A stretch of DNA of 64,000 bases, taken from DASWNP01 sp036399175. Lineage in GTDB: Bacteria; Acidobacteriota; Blastocatellia; Pyrinomonadales; Pyrinomonadaceae. Position 1 is the stretch's first letter; every line of letters starts with the position of its first letter. The position numbers and the translations under genes are program-made. Location: the NCBI GenBank assembly GCA_036399175.1, contig DASWNP010000005.1, forward strand, positions 8,957 through 72,956, read 5' to 3'. The notes beneath the pieces were generated by a model that worked only from the letters and a program-made list of their open reading frames with translations, was not told the DNA's origin and did no database searches. Shown in pieces: positions 42,685 through 51,236 of this stretch.

Positions 42685-42690
42685 TGACTA

Positions 42691-42851
42691 CAGTGACAAG
42701 TGAAGAGTGACAAGCGACAAGTGAAAAGCTGGTAAATGGTAAATCGTAAATGGTGAATAGAAAGAAGCGGTTTTAACTATTTACCATTTACCATTCACTA
42801 TTCACCATCTTCTTGTCTTGCTCGTCACTCGTCACTTGTCACTTGTCACTG
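42691..42851. repeat. Nested inverted repeat, family C outside family B
   Basis: Outer left GTGACAA, GTGAAGA, GTGACAA, GCGACAA, GTGAAAA; outer right CTCGTCACTCGTCACTTGTC then ACTTGTCACTG. Inner left GGTAAAT, GGTAAAT, CGTAAAT, GGTGAAT; inner right is its complement (ATTTACCATTTACCATTCAC). The prs ATG follows the right end by 4 nt. Same C-outside-B plan as 59996-60170. Confidence 0.88.
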
Positions 42852-42855
42852 ACTT

Positions 42856-43803
42856 ATGAGCACAACCGGCGGCATCAAGGTCTTCTCCGGCAACGCCAAT
42901 CGAAGGCTGACCGAAGAGATTTGCAACTACCTGAGCTGCGACCCCGGCAGCTCGACGACGGGGCGCTTCTCGGACGGCGAGTTCAATTTTCAGATAACCG
43001 AGAACGTGCGCGGCGCGGACGTGTTCATCGTGCAGCCGACCTGCCCGCCCACCGACTCGCACCTGATGGAACTGCTCGTGATGCTCGACGCTTTTCGTCG
43101 TTCGTCGGCCGAGCGCGTGACGGCGGTGATTCCTTATTACGGTTACGCTCGCTCGGATAAGAAGGATAGGCCGCGCGTCTCGATTGGGGCGAAGCTGGTG
43201 GCGAACCTGATTGCGACCGCCGGGGCTGACCGCGTGCTGACGATGGATTTACACGCCGCGCAGATTCAGGGGTTCTTTGATATTCCGGTTGACCACCTCT
43301 ACGCCGCGCCGGTGATGATTGGTCATTATCAGGCCAACCCGATGCCGAACCTGACGGTGGTTGCGCCGGACACGGGCGGGGCTGAGCGAGCGCGCGCTTA
43401 CGCCAAGCGTCTGGACGCGGAGCTGGCGCTCTGCGATAAGCGGCGCGAGAAGGCGAATGTCGCCGAGGTGATGAACGTAGTCGGCGACGTGCGGGGGAGA
43501 AACTGTCTCATCGTCGATGACATGTGCGATACGGGCGGCTCTTTGACGAAGGTGGCGGCGGCGCTCCGCAAAGCGGGTGCCGACCGCATCCATGCATGTT
43601 TCACGCATCCGGTTCTGTCGGGTCGCGCCTGCGAGCAGCTCGCCAATTCCGACATCGAGCAGCTCGTCACGACCAACACCATCCCCCTGCGCGACCAGGC
43701 GTGCGAGCTGGAGAGCATCAAGGTTTTGAGTATCGCTCCGCTACTGGCGAAAGCGATTAAGTCGATCCACGAGGAGACGAGCGTCTCCTCGCTCTTCGTC
43801 TGA
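42856..43803 (+). CDS. prs: Ribose-phosphate pyrophosphokinase (PRPP synthetase)
   Basis: A 315-residue class I enzyme making PRPP from ribose-5-P and ATP for nucleotide, His and Trp synthesis. FSGNANRRLTEEI at the start, FSDGEFNFQITENVRG, YYGYARSDKKDRPR, TMDLHAAQIQGFFDIPVDHLYA and the PRPP loop LIVDDMCDTGGSL are all present. The ATG at 42856 has no Shine-Dalgarno; it directly follows a family C repeat arm. Confidence 0.99.
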   Translation: MSTTGGIKVFSGNANRRLTEEICNYLSCDPGSSTTGRFSDGEFNFQITENVRGADVFIVQPTCPPTDSHLMELLVMLDAFRRSSAERVTAVIPYYGYARSDKKDRPRVSIGAKLVANLIATAGADRVLTMDLHAAQIQGFFDIPVDHLYAAPVMIGHYQANPMPNLTVVAPDTGGAERARAYAKRLDAELALCDKRREKANVAEVMNVVGDVRGRNCLIVDDMCDTGGSLTKVAAALRKAGADRIHACFTHPVLSGRACEQLANSDIEQLVTTNTIPLRDQACELESIKVLSIAPLLAKAIKSIHEETSVSSLFV

Positions 43804-43825
43804 AGGGCAAAGACTGAAAGGCAAG

Positions 43826-43934
43826 CGGTCAGCAATCAGCCGTCAGCTTTCAGCAAACAAAAATCAGCGTTCATCCGTCCGATGACGCCGATTGAAATTT
43901 CCGGCTGAACGCTGACGGCTGATTGCTGAAAGCT
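43826..43934. repeat. Tandem-unit inverted repeat, TCAGCNN family
   Basis: Left heptads TCAGCAA, TCAGCCG, TCAGCTT, TCAGCAA; right GCTGACGGCTGATTGCTGAA. The central 17 nt (43831-43847) are perfectly complementary to 43911-43927. A third, diverged copy, AATCAGCGTTCA, lies in the loop side and pairs with TGAACGCTGA. Confidence 0.8.
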
Positions 43935-43961
43935 AATTTGAGAGAGCGAGTTTAAGAGAGT

Positions 43962-44615
43962 ATGGCAGAGAGAAAAGATATTACGGTGCGCGCCGAGAGG
44001 CGCGCGGGGCGCGGCAAAAACGATGCGCGCCGCTTGCGGAGCCGGGGGATGGTTCCCCTGACGGTTTATGGAAGCGAAGGCGAAGCTGTGAGTGCCGCCG
44101 CGCCTTTGAGCGAGCTGGCCGCCATCCTTCGTTCCGAGACAGGACATAACACCATCTTCACGCTCGACGTGGAAGGCGTCGGCGCGAGCGAGGTGCTGTT
44201 TCTCGACAGGCAGATAGACCCCGTGCGCGGGCGTCTGGTTCACGCAGACCTGCGACGCCTCGTGCGCGGGCAGAAGGTCGAAGTGGCCGTGCCTCTGCAT
44301 CTCGTCGGCGACCCCGTCGGAGTCAAAGAGGGCGGTATTCTCGAACAGCTCGTGCGCGAGATAGAAATTTCCTGCCAGCCGCGCTTCATCCCCGAGTCGA
44401 TTGACGTGGACGTGTCCGAACTCGGCGTTCATGAAGTGCTGCACGTCTCTGACCTGCCGAGCGATGAGAACGTCGAAATCCTGACTCCGCCCGAGACGGT
44501 GATTGCCACCGTCGGCGTCGTGCGCGAGGAAGAGCCCGAGCCTGCCGGAGTGGTCGAAGGCCCGGCTGAGCCCGAAGTCATCGGCAAGGGCAAGAAGGAA
44601 GAGGACGAAGAGTAG
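43962..44615 (+). CDS. rplY: 50S ribosomal protein L25 (Ctc type)
   Basis: A 217-residue two-domain L25/Ctc. The N-terminal 5S rRNA-binding part (GKNDARRLRSRGMVPLTVYG) is followed by the TL5-like beta domain (VDPVRGRLVHADLRRLVRGQKVEVAVPLHLVG, VDVDVSELGVHEVLHVSDL). The acidic tail is typical. Encoded between prs and pth, the classic prs-rplY-pth order. Confidence 0.96.
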   Translation: MAERKDITVRAERRAGRGKNDARRLRSRGMVPLTVYGSEGEAVSAAAPLSELAAILRSETGHNTIFTLDVEGVGASEVLFLDRQIDPVRGRLVHADLRRLVRGQKVEVAVPLHLVGDPVGVKEGGILEQLVREIEISCQPRFIPESIDVDVSELGVHEVLHVSDLPSDENVEILTPPETVIATVGVVREEEPEPAGVVEGPAEPEVIGKGKKEEDEE

Positions 44616-44693
44616 TAAAAAGGAGAAGGGCAGAAGGCAAAAGCTCGCAGGAGCGCCTTTCCCCTTTTCCTTTTGCCTTTTTCCCTTTGCCTT
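44616..44693. repeat. Tandem-unit inverted repeat, AAGGAGA/AAGGCAA family
   Basis: Left heptads AAGGAGA, AGGGCAG, AAGGCAA; right CCTTTTCCTTTTGCCTTTTT then CCCTTTGCCTT. The inner loop has its own small hairpin (GCTCGCAGGAGC). The right arm touches the pth start codon at 44694. Confidence 0.75.
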
Positions 44694-45254
44694 ATGCTTA
44701 TCGTTGGGCTTGGCAATCCGGGCGCGGAGTATGAGTGGACGCGTCACAATCTGGGCTTCATGCTCGTCGAGAGGCTGGCGCGCGAGGCGGGGCGGGAGAT
44801 AAAACGCTCCGAGTGTCGCTCGCTCGTCGGGCGCGCGGAGATTGAAGGGCGCACGGTCGAGCTGGTCAAGCCGCAGACCTACATGAACCTGAGCGGCGAG
44901 GCCGTCGCGTGTCTGCTGCGCAAGCGCGAAGCCTTGAAGCCTTCGAGCGACCTCGTCGTCGTGAGCGACGACATCGCGCTTCCGTTCGGCACGATTCGGC
45001 TCAGGCAGCGCGGCTCAAGCGGCGGACAGAAGGGCTTGAAGAACATCATCAGCGCGCTTCGCACCGAAGAGTTCATGCGACTACGAATCGGTATCCAGCC
45101 CGAGCATCCGGTCTCGGATACGGCGCGCTTCGTACTCGAAAGATTCCCGGCGCAGCAGCGCGACGAAGTCGAAAAAATTTTAGAACGGAGCGCAGAGGCG
45201 CTTCGAGCCGTCCTCCGCGACGGCATTGACAAAGCGATGACGCAATTCAACTAG
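44694..45254 (+). CDS. pth: Peptidyl-tRNA hydrolase
   Basis: A 186-residue protein releasing peptides from stalled peptidyl-tRNA. LIVGLGNPGAEYEWTRHNLGF (catalytic His), LVKPQTYMNLSGEAV, LPFGTIRLRQRGSSGGQKGLKNI are diagnostic. The ATG at 44694 gives the conserved start; an extension to 44673 is repeat sequence. There is no Shine-Dalgarno: the pyrimidine-rich repeat arm runs up to the ATG. Confidence 0.98.
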   Translation: MLIVGLGNPGAEYEWTRHNLGFMLVERLAREAGREIKRSECRSLVGRAEIEGRTVELVKPQTYMNLSGEAVACLLRKREALKPSSDLVVVSDDIALPFGTIRLRQRGSSGGQKGLKNIISALRTEEFMRLRIGIQPEHPVSDTARFVLERFPAQQRDEVEKILERSAEALRAVLRDGIDKAMTQFN

Positions 45255-45334
45255 TGAATCGTAAATCGTAAATCGTGAATAGTAAGCGTGGCGAACGCAG
45301 TTATCTATTTACGATTTACGATTCACGATTTACC
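45252..45334. repeat. Tandem-unit inverted repeat, family B
   Basis: Left GTGAATC, GTAAATC, GTAAATC, GTGAATA; right TATTTACGATTTACGATTCA then CGATTTAC. The pth stop codon TAG forms the first bases of the left arm. The loop has a small GCGTGGCGAACGC hairpin. Confidence 0.85.
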
Positions 45335-45394
45335 AACTTTCCTTCTTGCTTCAACCAATGTAGTTGAGGCTAGACATCCAAAAGGAGGATGATT

Positions 45395-45853
45395 TTGGCA
45401 GAACAGAGAATCTATGAAATCGTCTTCATCATCGACCCCGACACGGGCGAGGATGAGATGACCCGCCTGACTGAAAACCTGCAACAGACCATCGTCGATC
45501 AGGGCGGCACAGTCACCAAAAACGAGAACATGGGACGGCGCACGCTGGCCTACCGCATCGGGCGCAAGACCGAGGGCGTCTATATGCTCTTCGAGGTCGA
45601 AGGCTCTGGGCGCGAGATTGCCGAGCTTGAGCGTCGTATGCGCGTCAGCGATCAGGTGCTGCGCTATCTGACCGTGCGCGTCGATGAAGACCGTCGCCGG
45701 GCGGAGAAGCTGAAGGCACGCCGGACGCGCAAGGCGAGCAAGCGACCGTTTGCCGGCGGCGGACGCGGCGGCGGCGGTGCTCACGCAGGAGCGCAGGGCG
45801 GCGGCGGCGGTTCGTCCGCTTCGCGCGGCGGGGCTGAGGACTACGAAGCGTAG
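45395..45853 (+). CDS. rpsF: 30S ribosomal protein S6
   Basis: A 152-residue S6. YEIVFIIDPDTGEDEMTRL, NMGRRTLAYRIGRKTEG and VLRYLTVRVDEDR are conserved. The start is TTG at 45395: AAAGGAGG (45381-45388) is 6 nt away, whereas the in-frame ATG at 45389 abuts the Shine-Dalgarno with no spacing. The last ~45 residues are a Gly/Ala/Arg-rich tail not found in E. coli S6. First gene of rpsF-rpsR-rplI; in many bacteria the S6:S18 pair autoregulates this leader, but I do not see a clear binding hairpin. Confidence 0.95.
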   Translation: MAEQRIYEIVFIIDPDTGEDEMTRLTENLQQTIVDQGGTVTKNENMGRRTLAYRIGRKTEGVYMLFEVEGSGREIAELERRMRVSDQVLRYLTVRVDEDRRRAEKLKARRTRKASKRPFAGGGRGGGGAHAGAQGGGGGSSASRGGAEDYEA

Positions 45854-45898
45854 AGCCCTTTGCGGCCAGGCGCTTTTGGAAAGGTACAGGAAGAGATT

Positions 45899-46216
45899 AT
45901 GTCGAGAAATTATAACGACCGTGAGAGCGATTTCGACGTGGACGATGATGGCGGAGCCCCTTCGCGCGGCGGCGGGGGCGGACGCGGCGGAGCACAGGGA
46001 CGCCGGATGCGGCGTCGGAAGGTCTGCCGTTTCTGTCTGGACAAAGTGGACATCATCGACTTTAAGGACGTGCGGCTGCTGCAAAACTACATCCCGGAGC
46101 GCGGCAAGGTTCTGCCTCGTCGCATCTCGGGCTCTTGCGCATCGCACCAACGCATGCTGGCCGAGGCCATCAAGCGCGCACGCAATATCGCGCTGCTTCC
46201 CTACGCCGCCGACTAG
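45899..46216 (+). CDS. rpsR: 30S ribosomal protein S18
   Basis: A 105-residue S18. The core RRKVCRFCLDKVDIIDFKDVRLLQNYIPERGKVLPRRISGSCASHQR is typical (shown in part: KVCRFC, DFKDV, RGKVLPRR). CxxC plus a later Cys and His suggest a zinc site. The N-terminal ~45 residues are an acidic, Gly-rich extension. The ATG at 45899 has AGGAAGAG upstream. Confidence 0.97.
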   Translation: MSRNYNDRESDFDVDDDGGAPSRGGGGGRGGAQGRRMRRRKVCRFCLDKVDIIDFKDVRLLQNYIPERGKVLPRRISGSCASHQRMLAEAIKRARNIALLPYAAD

Positions 46217-46235
46217 GAGAGTGAGGTAAAAGATT

Positions 46236-46811
46236 ATGGCAACTACCAACGTCCTCTTACGCGAAGACGTGGACAACCTGGGAGCGCGCGGCGAGATAGT
46301 GAAGGTCAAGGCCGGTTACGCGCGCAACTACCTTCTGCCGCGTAAGCTCGCGGTCGAGGCGACGGCGAGCAACGTCAAGCAGATTGAACAGGAACGCGCC
46401 GCACTGCTCAAGCGCGAAGCCAGAGAGCGCAACTCTGCCGAAGGCCAGGGCGCGCTTCTCAAGACCATCCAGCTCAGCTTCGAGCGAAGGGTCGGCGAGC
46501 ACGGCATGCTCTACGGCTCTGTGACCTCTATGGACATCGCCGAGGCGCTCAAGAGCAAAGGCTTCGAGGTTGACCGTCGCCGCATCAATTTGCGCGAGGC
46601 CATCAAGGAGACGGGTGAGTTCACGGTCAGCATTCGTCTGCACAGGGAGGTCTCGGTCGATGTGCCCGTGAGGGTAGTCGCCGAGGGAAGCGGCGGACAG
46701 ACGGCGGGAGCAGATGCCGCCGCCGCAGGAGCGACGGAGGCCGCGACGCCCGCGAGCGAGACGGCGCAAAGCGAGTCGGAGGAAGACGGCGGAGCAGTCG
46801 AAGCCGTTTAG
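46236..46811 (+). CDS. rplI: 50S ribosomal protein L9
   Basis: A 191-residue L9. The N-domain LLREDVDNLGARGEIVKVKAGYARNYLLPRKLA is diagnostic (GYARNYLLPR). A long helix and C-domain (FERRVGEHGMLYGSVTSMDIAEAL) follow. The C-terminus extends about 40 residues past E. coli L9 with an Ala/Glu-rich tail. Follows rpsR by 19 nt. Confidence 0.97.
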   Translation: MATTNVLLREDVDNLGARGEIVKVKAGYARNYLLPRKLAVEATASNVKQIEQERAALLKREARERNSAEGQGALLKTIQLSFERRVGEHGMLYGSVTSMDIAEALKSKGFEVDRRRINLREAIKETGEFTVSIRLHREVSVDVPVRVVAEGSGGQTAGADAAAAGATEAATPASETAQSESEEDGGAVEAV

Positions 46812-46834
46812 TCTCGGAAAAATCGGACTTCAAA

Positions 46835-46871
46835 AGGCAGGCGCGGCAAGTCTCCATTGTCGCGCCTGCCT
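46835..46871 (+). terminator. Hairpin after rplI, possible terminator
   Basis: AGGCAGGCGCG (46835-46845) pairs with CGCGCCTGCCT (46861-46871), 15-nt loop, followed by TCTGTTGTAG. There is no proper T tract, so termination may be partial. Confidence 0.55.
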
Positions 46872-47032
46872 CTGTTGTAGTATAAGAACTCCGGCGCGGC
46901 TGCCGAGAGCCGAAGTGAGTCGCCGCGCTCCTCTTAAAGTTTCAGACGGCAGGACAGAAGCGCAAACCACTTCAGCGCGCCCTGCGGTTTTTGAGTTTTC
47001 CCGTAGCCCGTCTCTTTCGACCAACGCTCCAG

Positions 47033-48391
47033 ATGTCTAAATTCGCCGACGCCTCGCGCGACCAGTTGCTCGAACGCCCGCTTCCGCACACCGCAGAAGC
47101 AGAGCGTGCCATCCTCGGCGCAATCATCCTCGACAACAGCCTCATCAATCAGGCCATCGAGCTGCTCCGTCCCGAAGATTTCTACGTCCGCGCGCATCAT
47201 TTCATCTTCCGCTCGATGATTACCATGAGCGAGCGCGGGGCGGAGATTAACCCCATCCTGCTCGGCGAAGAGCTTCGGCGAGACGGCACGCTCGAACAGG
47301 TCGGCGGCATCACGTTTCTCTCCGAGCTGACCTACGGCCTGCCACACTTCACAAACCTTACGCACTACGCCAAAGTCGTCCGCGACAAATCTCTCCTGCG
47401 ACAGCTCGTCAGAGTCTCGAACAAGATTACGAGCGAAGCGCTCGAAGAAGAGGACGAAGCTCAGATTATCCTCGACCACGCCGAGCAGATGATTTTCGCG
47501 CTCGCCGACGAGCGCACGCGTCAGGGCTTTTCTCACGTCAAGCCCGTCGCCGACCACCTGCTCGAAAAAGTTCAGGAGATGGCCGGACGCTCCGCCATGC
47601 TCACGGGACTCACCACCGGCTTCACTGAACTCGACCAGATGACCTCCGGCCTCCAGCCCTCAGACCTCATCATCGTCGCCGCCCGCCCCTCGATGGGCAA
47701 GACCTCGCTCTGTTTGACGCTCGCGCAGAACGCGGCGATTCAGGCGGGCGCGGTCGTCGGCATCTTTTCTCTGGAGATGTCGAAGGAATCTCTGGTGATG
47801 CGTATGCTCTCTTCGGAGGCGCGCGTTGATGCGCATCGTTTCCGAAGCGGCTTTCTCTCGCGCGACGAGTGGGCGCGGCTCGCCGGTGCGCTCGGCACGC
47901 TTTCCGAGACGAAGATTTTTATAGACGATACGCCCGGCATCTCCGTGCTTGAGATGCGCGCTAAGGCGAGGCGACTGGCGGCGGAGCAGAAGCGTCTAGA
48001 CCTGCTCGTCGTCGATTACCTGCAACTGATGTCGGGCTCGTCGCGCCGCGTGGAATCGCGCCAGCAGGAGGTCTCGCAGATTTCGCGCGAGCTGAAGGGG
48101 CTTGCCAAAGAGTTGAACGTGCCGCTCGTCGCGCTCTCGCAGTTGTCGCGCGCCCCCGAATCGCGCACAGACCACCGCCCGCAGCTTGCAGATTTGCGTG
48201 AAAGCGGCGCTATCGAGCAGGACGCGGACGTGGTCGGCTTCATCTACCGCGAAGAACAGTACAACCGCACGGAAGAGAACGCAGGCATCGCCGAGTTCAT
48301 CATCGCCAAGCAGCGCAACGGCCCGACGGGCAACGTCAAGCTGGCCTTCCTCAAAGAGTTTACACGCTTCGAGAATATGTGGCGCGAGTAG
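47033..48391 (+). CDS. dnaB: Replicative DNA helicase DnaB
   Basis: A 452-residue hexameric fork helicase. The N-domain (PHTAEAERAILGAIILDNSLINQ) is followed by a RecA-like domain with Walker A ARPSMGKTSLCL, DLLVVDYLQLMSG (Walker B), and QISRELKGLAKELNVPLVALSQLSR. LADLRESGAIEQDADVV completes it. No intein. The ATG at 47033 (MSKFADASRD) is used; 14 earlier codons lack conservation. The rpsF-rpsR-rplI-dnaB order is widespread. Confidence 0.98.
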   Translation: MSKFADASRDQLLERPLPHTAEAERAILGAIILDNSLINQAIELLRPEDFYVRAHHFIFRSMITMSERGAEINPILLGEELRRDGTLEQVGGITFLSELTYGLPHFTNLTHYAKVVRDKSLLRQLVRVSNKITSEALEEEDEAQIILDHAEQMIFALADERTRQGFSHVKPVADHLLEKVQEMAGRSAMLTGLTTGFTELDQMTSGLQPSDLIIVAARPSMGKTSLCLTLAQNAAIQAGAVVGIFSLEMSKESLVMRMLSSEARVDAHRFRSGFLSRDEWARLAGALGTLSETKIFIDDTPGISVLEMRAKARRLAAEQKRLDLLVVDYLQLMSGSSRRVESRQQEVSQISRELKGLAKELNVPLVALSQLSRAPESRTDHRPQLADLRESGAIEQDADVVGFIYREEQYNRTEENAGIAEFIIAKQRNGPTGNVKLAFLKEFTRFENMWRE

Positions 48392-48497
48392 GGCGCACGG
48401 CGAGTCGAAAACTTCCGACTCGGAATGTAGGATAAAGCTTTAGGGGCAGAGGACGCGTCTTCTGCCCCTACTGTTTTAGAGTCCGTCGAAAGCTGCT

Positions 48498-49418
48498 CTA
48501 CGGATAACGCACGACGACCTTGCCCGATTCCGGCAGAGGGATAAACTCGGTCTCTTCCGGCACGGGCGCGAAACGCCTGGCCTTCCAGTCCTCCTTCGCC
48601 TGCTCGATTCGCTCGCTCGAACTCGAAACGAAGTTCCACCAGATGTGACGCTTGCCTTCGAGAGGCTCGCCGCCGAGAAGCATCAGGCGCGCGTGTGAGT
48701 CTGCCGACGCTTTGAGCGTCAGCTCCGCGCGCGGTTTGAAGATGAGAAGCTGTCCGGCGTTGAAGATAACACCATCGGGCAGCAACTCGATTGAGCCCTC
48801 GACGACGTAGGCCGCGCGCTCTTCGGGCTCGACGGGCAGGGGCAGACTTGCGTCGGCTTCTAAAACGGCGTCGGCGTAGAACATCTCGGAGAGCGTGCTG
48901 ACCGGCGAGCGTGCGCCGTAGAGCGAGCCCGCGATGAGCCGAACGCGCTTGCCTTCATCTTCTAAGAATGGAAGCACGTCCGCCGCGTGATGAGCGAAGG
49001 CGGGCTCGCTCTCTTCGTCGCGCGTCGGCAGCGCCACCCACGACTGGATGCCGAATAGCTCGCCTCCCGTCTGACGATTTTCGGGCGGCGTGCGCTCCGA
49101 ATGTGCGATGCCGCGCCCGGCGGTCATCCAGTTGACTTCGCCGGGTCGGATGGGCTGAATCGTGCCGAGGCTGTCGCGGTGGAGCAGCTCGCCCTCGAAG
49201 AGATAGGTGACGGTGGCGAGGCCGATGTGGGGGTGCGGCGCTACGTCAAGCCCCTTGCCCGCACGCAGTATCTCAGGCCCCATCTGGTCTAAGAAGATGA
49301 AGGGGCCGACCATGCGCCTGCGCGCCGAAGGCAGCACGCGCCGCACCTTGAAGCCTTCGACGAGGTCGCGCGCACGCGTCTCGATGACGTGTTCGAGCAG
49401 AGGAGAGAGCGAGTCCAT
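48498..49418 (-). CDS. Pirin family protein 1
   Basis: A 306-residue bicupin. The metal-site motif HPHIGLATVTYLFEGELLHRD and the pirin hallmark MTAGRGIAHSE are intact, so the N-terminal cupin can bind iron. Residues about 165-280 form the C-terminal cupin (pirin_C). Some pirins are quercetin dioxygenases; others act as redox-sensing regulators. The ATG at 49418 (MDSLSPLLEHV) is preferred over a GTG at 49445. It follows pirin 2 by 55 nt, on the same strand as DoxX. Confidence 0.92.
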   Translation of the reverse strand: MDSLSPLLEHVIETRARDLVEGFKVRRVLPSARRRMVGPFIFLDQMGPEILRAGKGLDVAPHPHIGLATVTYLFEGELLHRDSLGTIQPIRPGEVNWMTAGRGIAHSERTPPENRQTGGELFGIQSWVALPTRDEESEPAFAHHAADVLPFLEDEGKRVRLIAGSLYGARSPVSTLSEMFYADAVLEADASLPLPVEPEERAAYVVEGSIELLPDGVIFNAGQLLIFKPRAELTLKASADSHARLMLLGGEPLEGKRHIWWNFVSSSSERIEQAKEDWKARRFAPVPEETEFIPLPESGKVVVRYP

Positions 49419-49473
49419 TTGCTTTGGCCTCAAACGTAGATTCACAAGCTGACGCTCGCGGGCTCAGAGAGGC

Positions 49474-50172
49474 TTATGCGAGGTCGAAGAGAAGGATTTC
49501 GGCATCCTCGGTGGCAGCGAGGTCGAGCGAGGGCTCGTCGCTCGCGGCAGCGCCGTCTCCGGCCTTCATCATCTTGCCGTTCAGCTCGATTGCTCCTTTG
49601 ACGACCTGCACCCAGGCGTGCCTGCCCGCTTCGAGCTGATGCCGGACAGTTTCGCCGCTTCTTAAAATGGCGTTATAGAGCGAGACGTTCTGATGAATCT
49701 TCAGAGAGCCGTCGCTGCCGCTCTTTGAAGCGACGAGGCGGAGCTTTCCTGTCTTCTCTTCGGGCGCGAAAATTTTCTGGTCGTAGCTGGGCTTGATGCC
49801 TTCGGTTTCGGGCAGAATCCAGATTTGCAGGAGATGCACCGGCTCGCTCTCTGAAGCGTTGAACTCACTGTGGCGCACGCCGGTTCCGGCGCTCATGCGC
49901 TGCCACTCGTGCGGATGAATCACAGCGCCGTTGCCCATACTGTCGCGGTGCTGGAGGCCGCCCGAGACGACGTAGGTGAGAATCTCCATGTCGCGGTGTC
50001 CGTGCGCGCCGAAGCCCTGACCGGGCGCGATGTGGTCTTCGTTGATGACGCGCAGGTGGCGGAAGCCCATGTGGCGCGGGTCGAAATAGTCGCTGAAAGA
50101 GAAAGTGTAGCTGGTGTCGAGCCAGCCGTAGTTAGCGTGCCCGCGCTCGTCGGCGGGTCTCAAAGTAATCAT
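49474..50172 (-). CDS. Pirin family protein 2 (YhhW-like)
   Basis: A 232-residue bicupin of the YhhW subgroup. The metal-binding histidines and Glu appear in GFGAHGHRDMEILTYVVSGGLQHRD and MSAGTGVRHSEFNAS. RPADERGHANYGWLDTSYTFSF at the N-terminus is typical of this subgroup. Middle gene of doxX, pirin 2, pirin 1 on the minus strand, the order expected of one transcript controlled by the MarR operator upstream of doxX. Confidence 0.93.
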   Translation of the reverse strand: MITLRPADERGHANYGWLDTSYTFSFSDYFDPRHMGFRHLRVINEDHIAPGQGFGAHGHRDMEILTYVVSGGLQHRDSMGNGAVIHPHEWQRMSAGTGVRHSEFNASESEPVHLLQIWILPETEGIKPSYDQKIFAPEEKTGKLRLVASKSGSDGSLKIHQNVSLYNAILRSGETVRHQLEAGRHAWVQVVKGAIELNGKMMKAGDGAAASDEPSLDLAATEDAEILLFDLA

Positions 50173-50219
50173 CGTATTTCCCCTCTGTTGCCGAAACCAA
50201 CCCTTTTGTCAAAAACGAA

Positions 50220-50645
50220 TCAGGCGTAGTTGCGCACGGGCGCATCGCGCCGCAGAAGACGGTCGAGACTCCATTCGCCGCCGCCCGCGACCGCGAAGAA
50301 CAGGAAGACGAAGCAGTAGAGCACGGCCAGCTCGCCCTTGTTCTGAAGCGGCCAGAAGCCCTGCGGCGCGTGTGCCATGAAATAGGCGACCGCCATCAGC
50401 CCCGCCAGGATGAAGGCGACCGGACGCGTGAAGAGCCCGACCAGCAGAAGTAGTCCCCCGAAAAATTCGAGCGCACCGGCGACGCCTATCATCGACATGA
50501 GCGGCGGCCTCGGCGCTCCCGGCGCGGCGAGGAAGCCGAAGAGTTTCTGCGCGCCGTGCGCGATGAAAAGGAAGCCCGCGATGATACGCAGCACGCTCAG
50601 CAGGCGCGGCGTCCAACTCACGTAGAACGAATCGAGATTAGCCAT
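50220..50645 (-). CDS. DoxX family membrane protein
   Basis: A 141-residue protein with four predicted spans. LLSVLRIIAGFLFIAHGAQKLFGF, GALEFFGGLLLLVGLFTRPVAFILAG and GELAVLYCFVFLFFAVAGGGEWSLDRL are DoxX signatures. The family is linked to thiol and oxidative stress resistance. GGAGGAGAC gives a good ribosome-binding site. First gene of the pirin operon and directly downstream of a MarR-type palindrome. Confidence 0.92.
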   Translation of the reverse strand: MANLDSFYVSWTPRLLSVLRIIAGFLFIAHGAQKLFGFLAAPGAPRPPLMSMIGVAGALEFFGGLLLLVGLFTRPVAFILAGLMAVAYFMAHAPQGFWPLQNKGELAVLYCFVFLFFAVAGGGEWSLDRLLRRDAPVRNYA

Positions 50646-50727
50646 CTTTCTGTCTCCTCCGGGTTAGTGTGTCTAAGTTTTTCCGCCTCGGCCTGCCGGG
50701 TCGGTCGGAAAACGGTTGTCGTCGCTT

Positions 50728-50747
50728 GTCGTTATAACGACTATTTG
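50728..50747. promoter_or_regulatory. MarR-type operator upstream of doxX
   Basis: GTCGTTATAACGAC (50728-50741) is a perfect 14-bp palindrome followed by TATTTG. The same word, with one or two changes (TCGTTATGACGACTATTG), sits in the marR promoter at 51244-51261. It lies between doxX and the 3' end of marR, about 90 nt before the doxX start. Confidence 0.75.
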
Positions 50748-50758
50748 CGCAAAAAAGG

Positions 50759-51229
50759 TTACGACGCATCGTTCCGCGCCGCCGCGAGCAGTTTGCTCAA
50801 AGATTCAAGCTGCTTTTCTCCGAGATGACCGAGCTGCGCGCGATGACATTCGGCGACGGGTTTGTCCAGCTCGCCGAGCAGCTTGAGACCTTCGTCCGTG
50901 ATGCGCGCCACGATGCGGCGTCTGTCCTTCGCCTCGCGCTCTCGGGAGATAAGACCGCGCGCTTCGAGGCGGTCGAGCAGGCGCGTGATGTCGGAGTCTT
51001 TCGTCACCATCCGCTCGCTGATTTCGCTACAGGAGACGCCCTCTTCTCCCGCGCCGCGCAGGATTCTGAGCGCGTTGTACTGTGTGGGCGTCAGGTCTGC
51101 GCGCCCGAGCGTCTCGGCGACGCCGCGCGAGAGCCGCTCCACCGTGCGCAGAAGGCTTATGTAAACGTCCTCCTCCGCGCTCGGCAGAGCCCTGCTCCGC
51201 GTCAACTCTCTCAGTCGCCTGGTAGCCAC
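50759..51229 (-). CDS. MarR-family transcriptional regulator
   Basis: A 156-residue winged-helix regulator. LTPTQYNALRILRGAGEEGVSC, SEISERMVTKDSDITRLLDRLEARGLI (recognition helix) and REREAKDRRRIVARITDEG (wing) are standard MarR. The GTG at 51229 is chosen: an excellent promoter and operator lie just upstream, within what a start at 51313 would make coding, and that version would add a false membrane span. The transcript may be leaderless. Likely a repressor of itself and of doxX-pirin-pirin, released by electrophiles or oxidants. Confidence 0.85.
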   Translation of the reverse strand: MATRRLRELTRSRALPSAEEDVYISLLRTVERLSRGVAETLGRADLTPTQYNALRILRGAGEEGVSCSEISERMVTKDSDITRLLDRLEARGLISREREAKDRRRIVARITDEGLKLLGELDKPVAECHRAQLGHLGEKQLESLSKLLAAARNDAS

Positions 51230-51236
51230 GAAGAGG

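Noticed and set aside
42691..42851. Tandem-unit repeats as a CRISPR array
   Set aside because: Units are 7 nt, degenerate and without spacers, arranged as inverted arms; there are no cas genes nearby.
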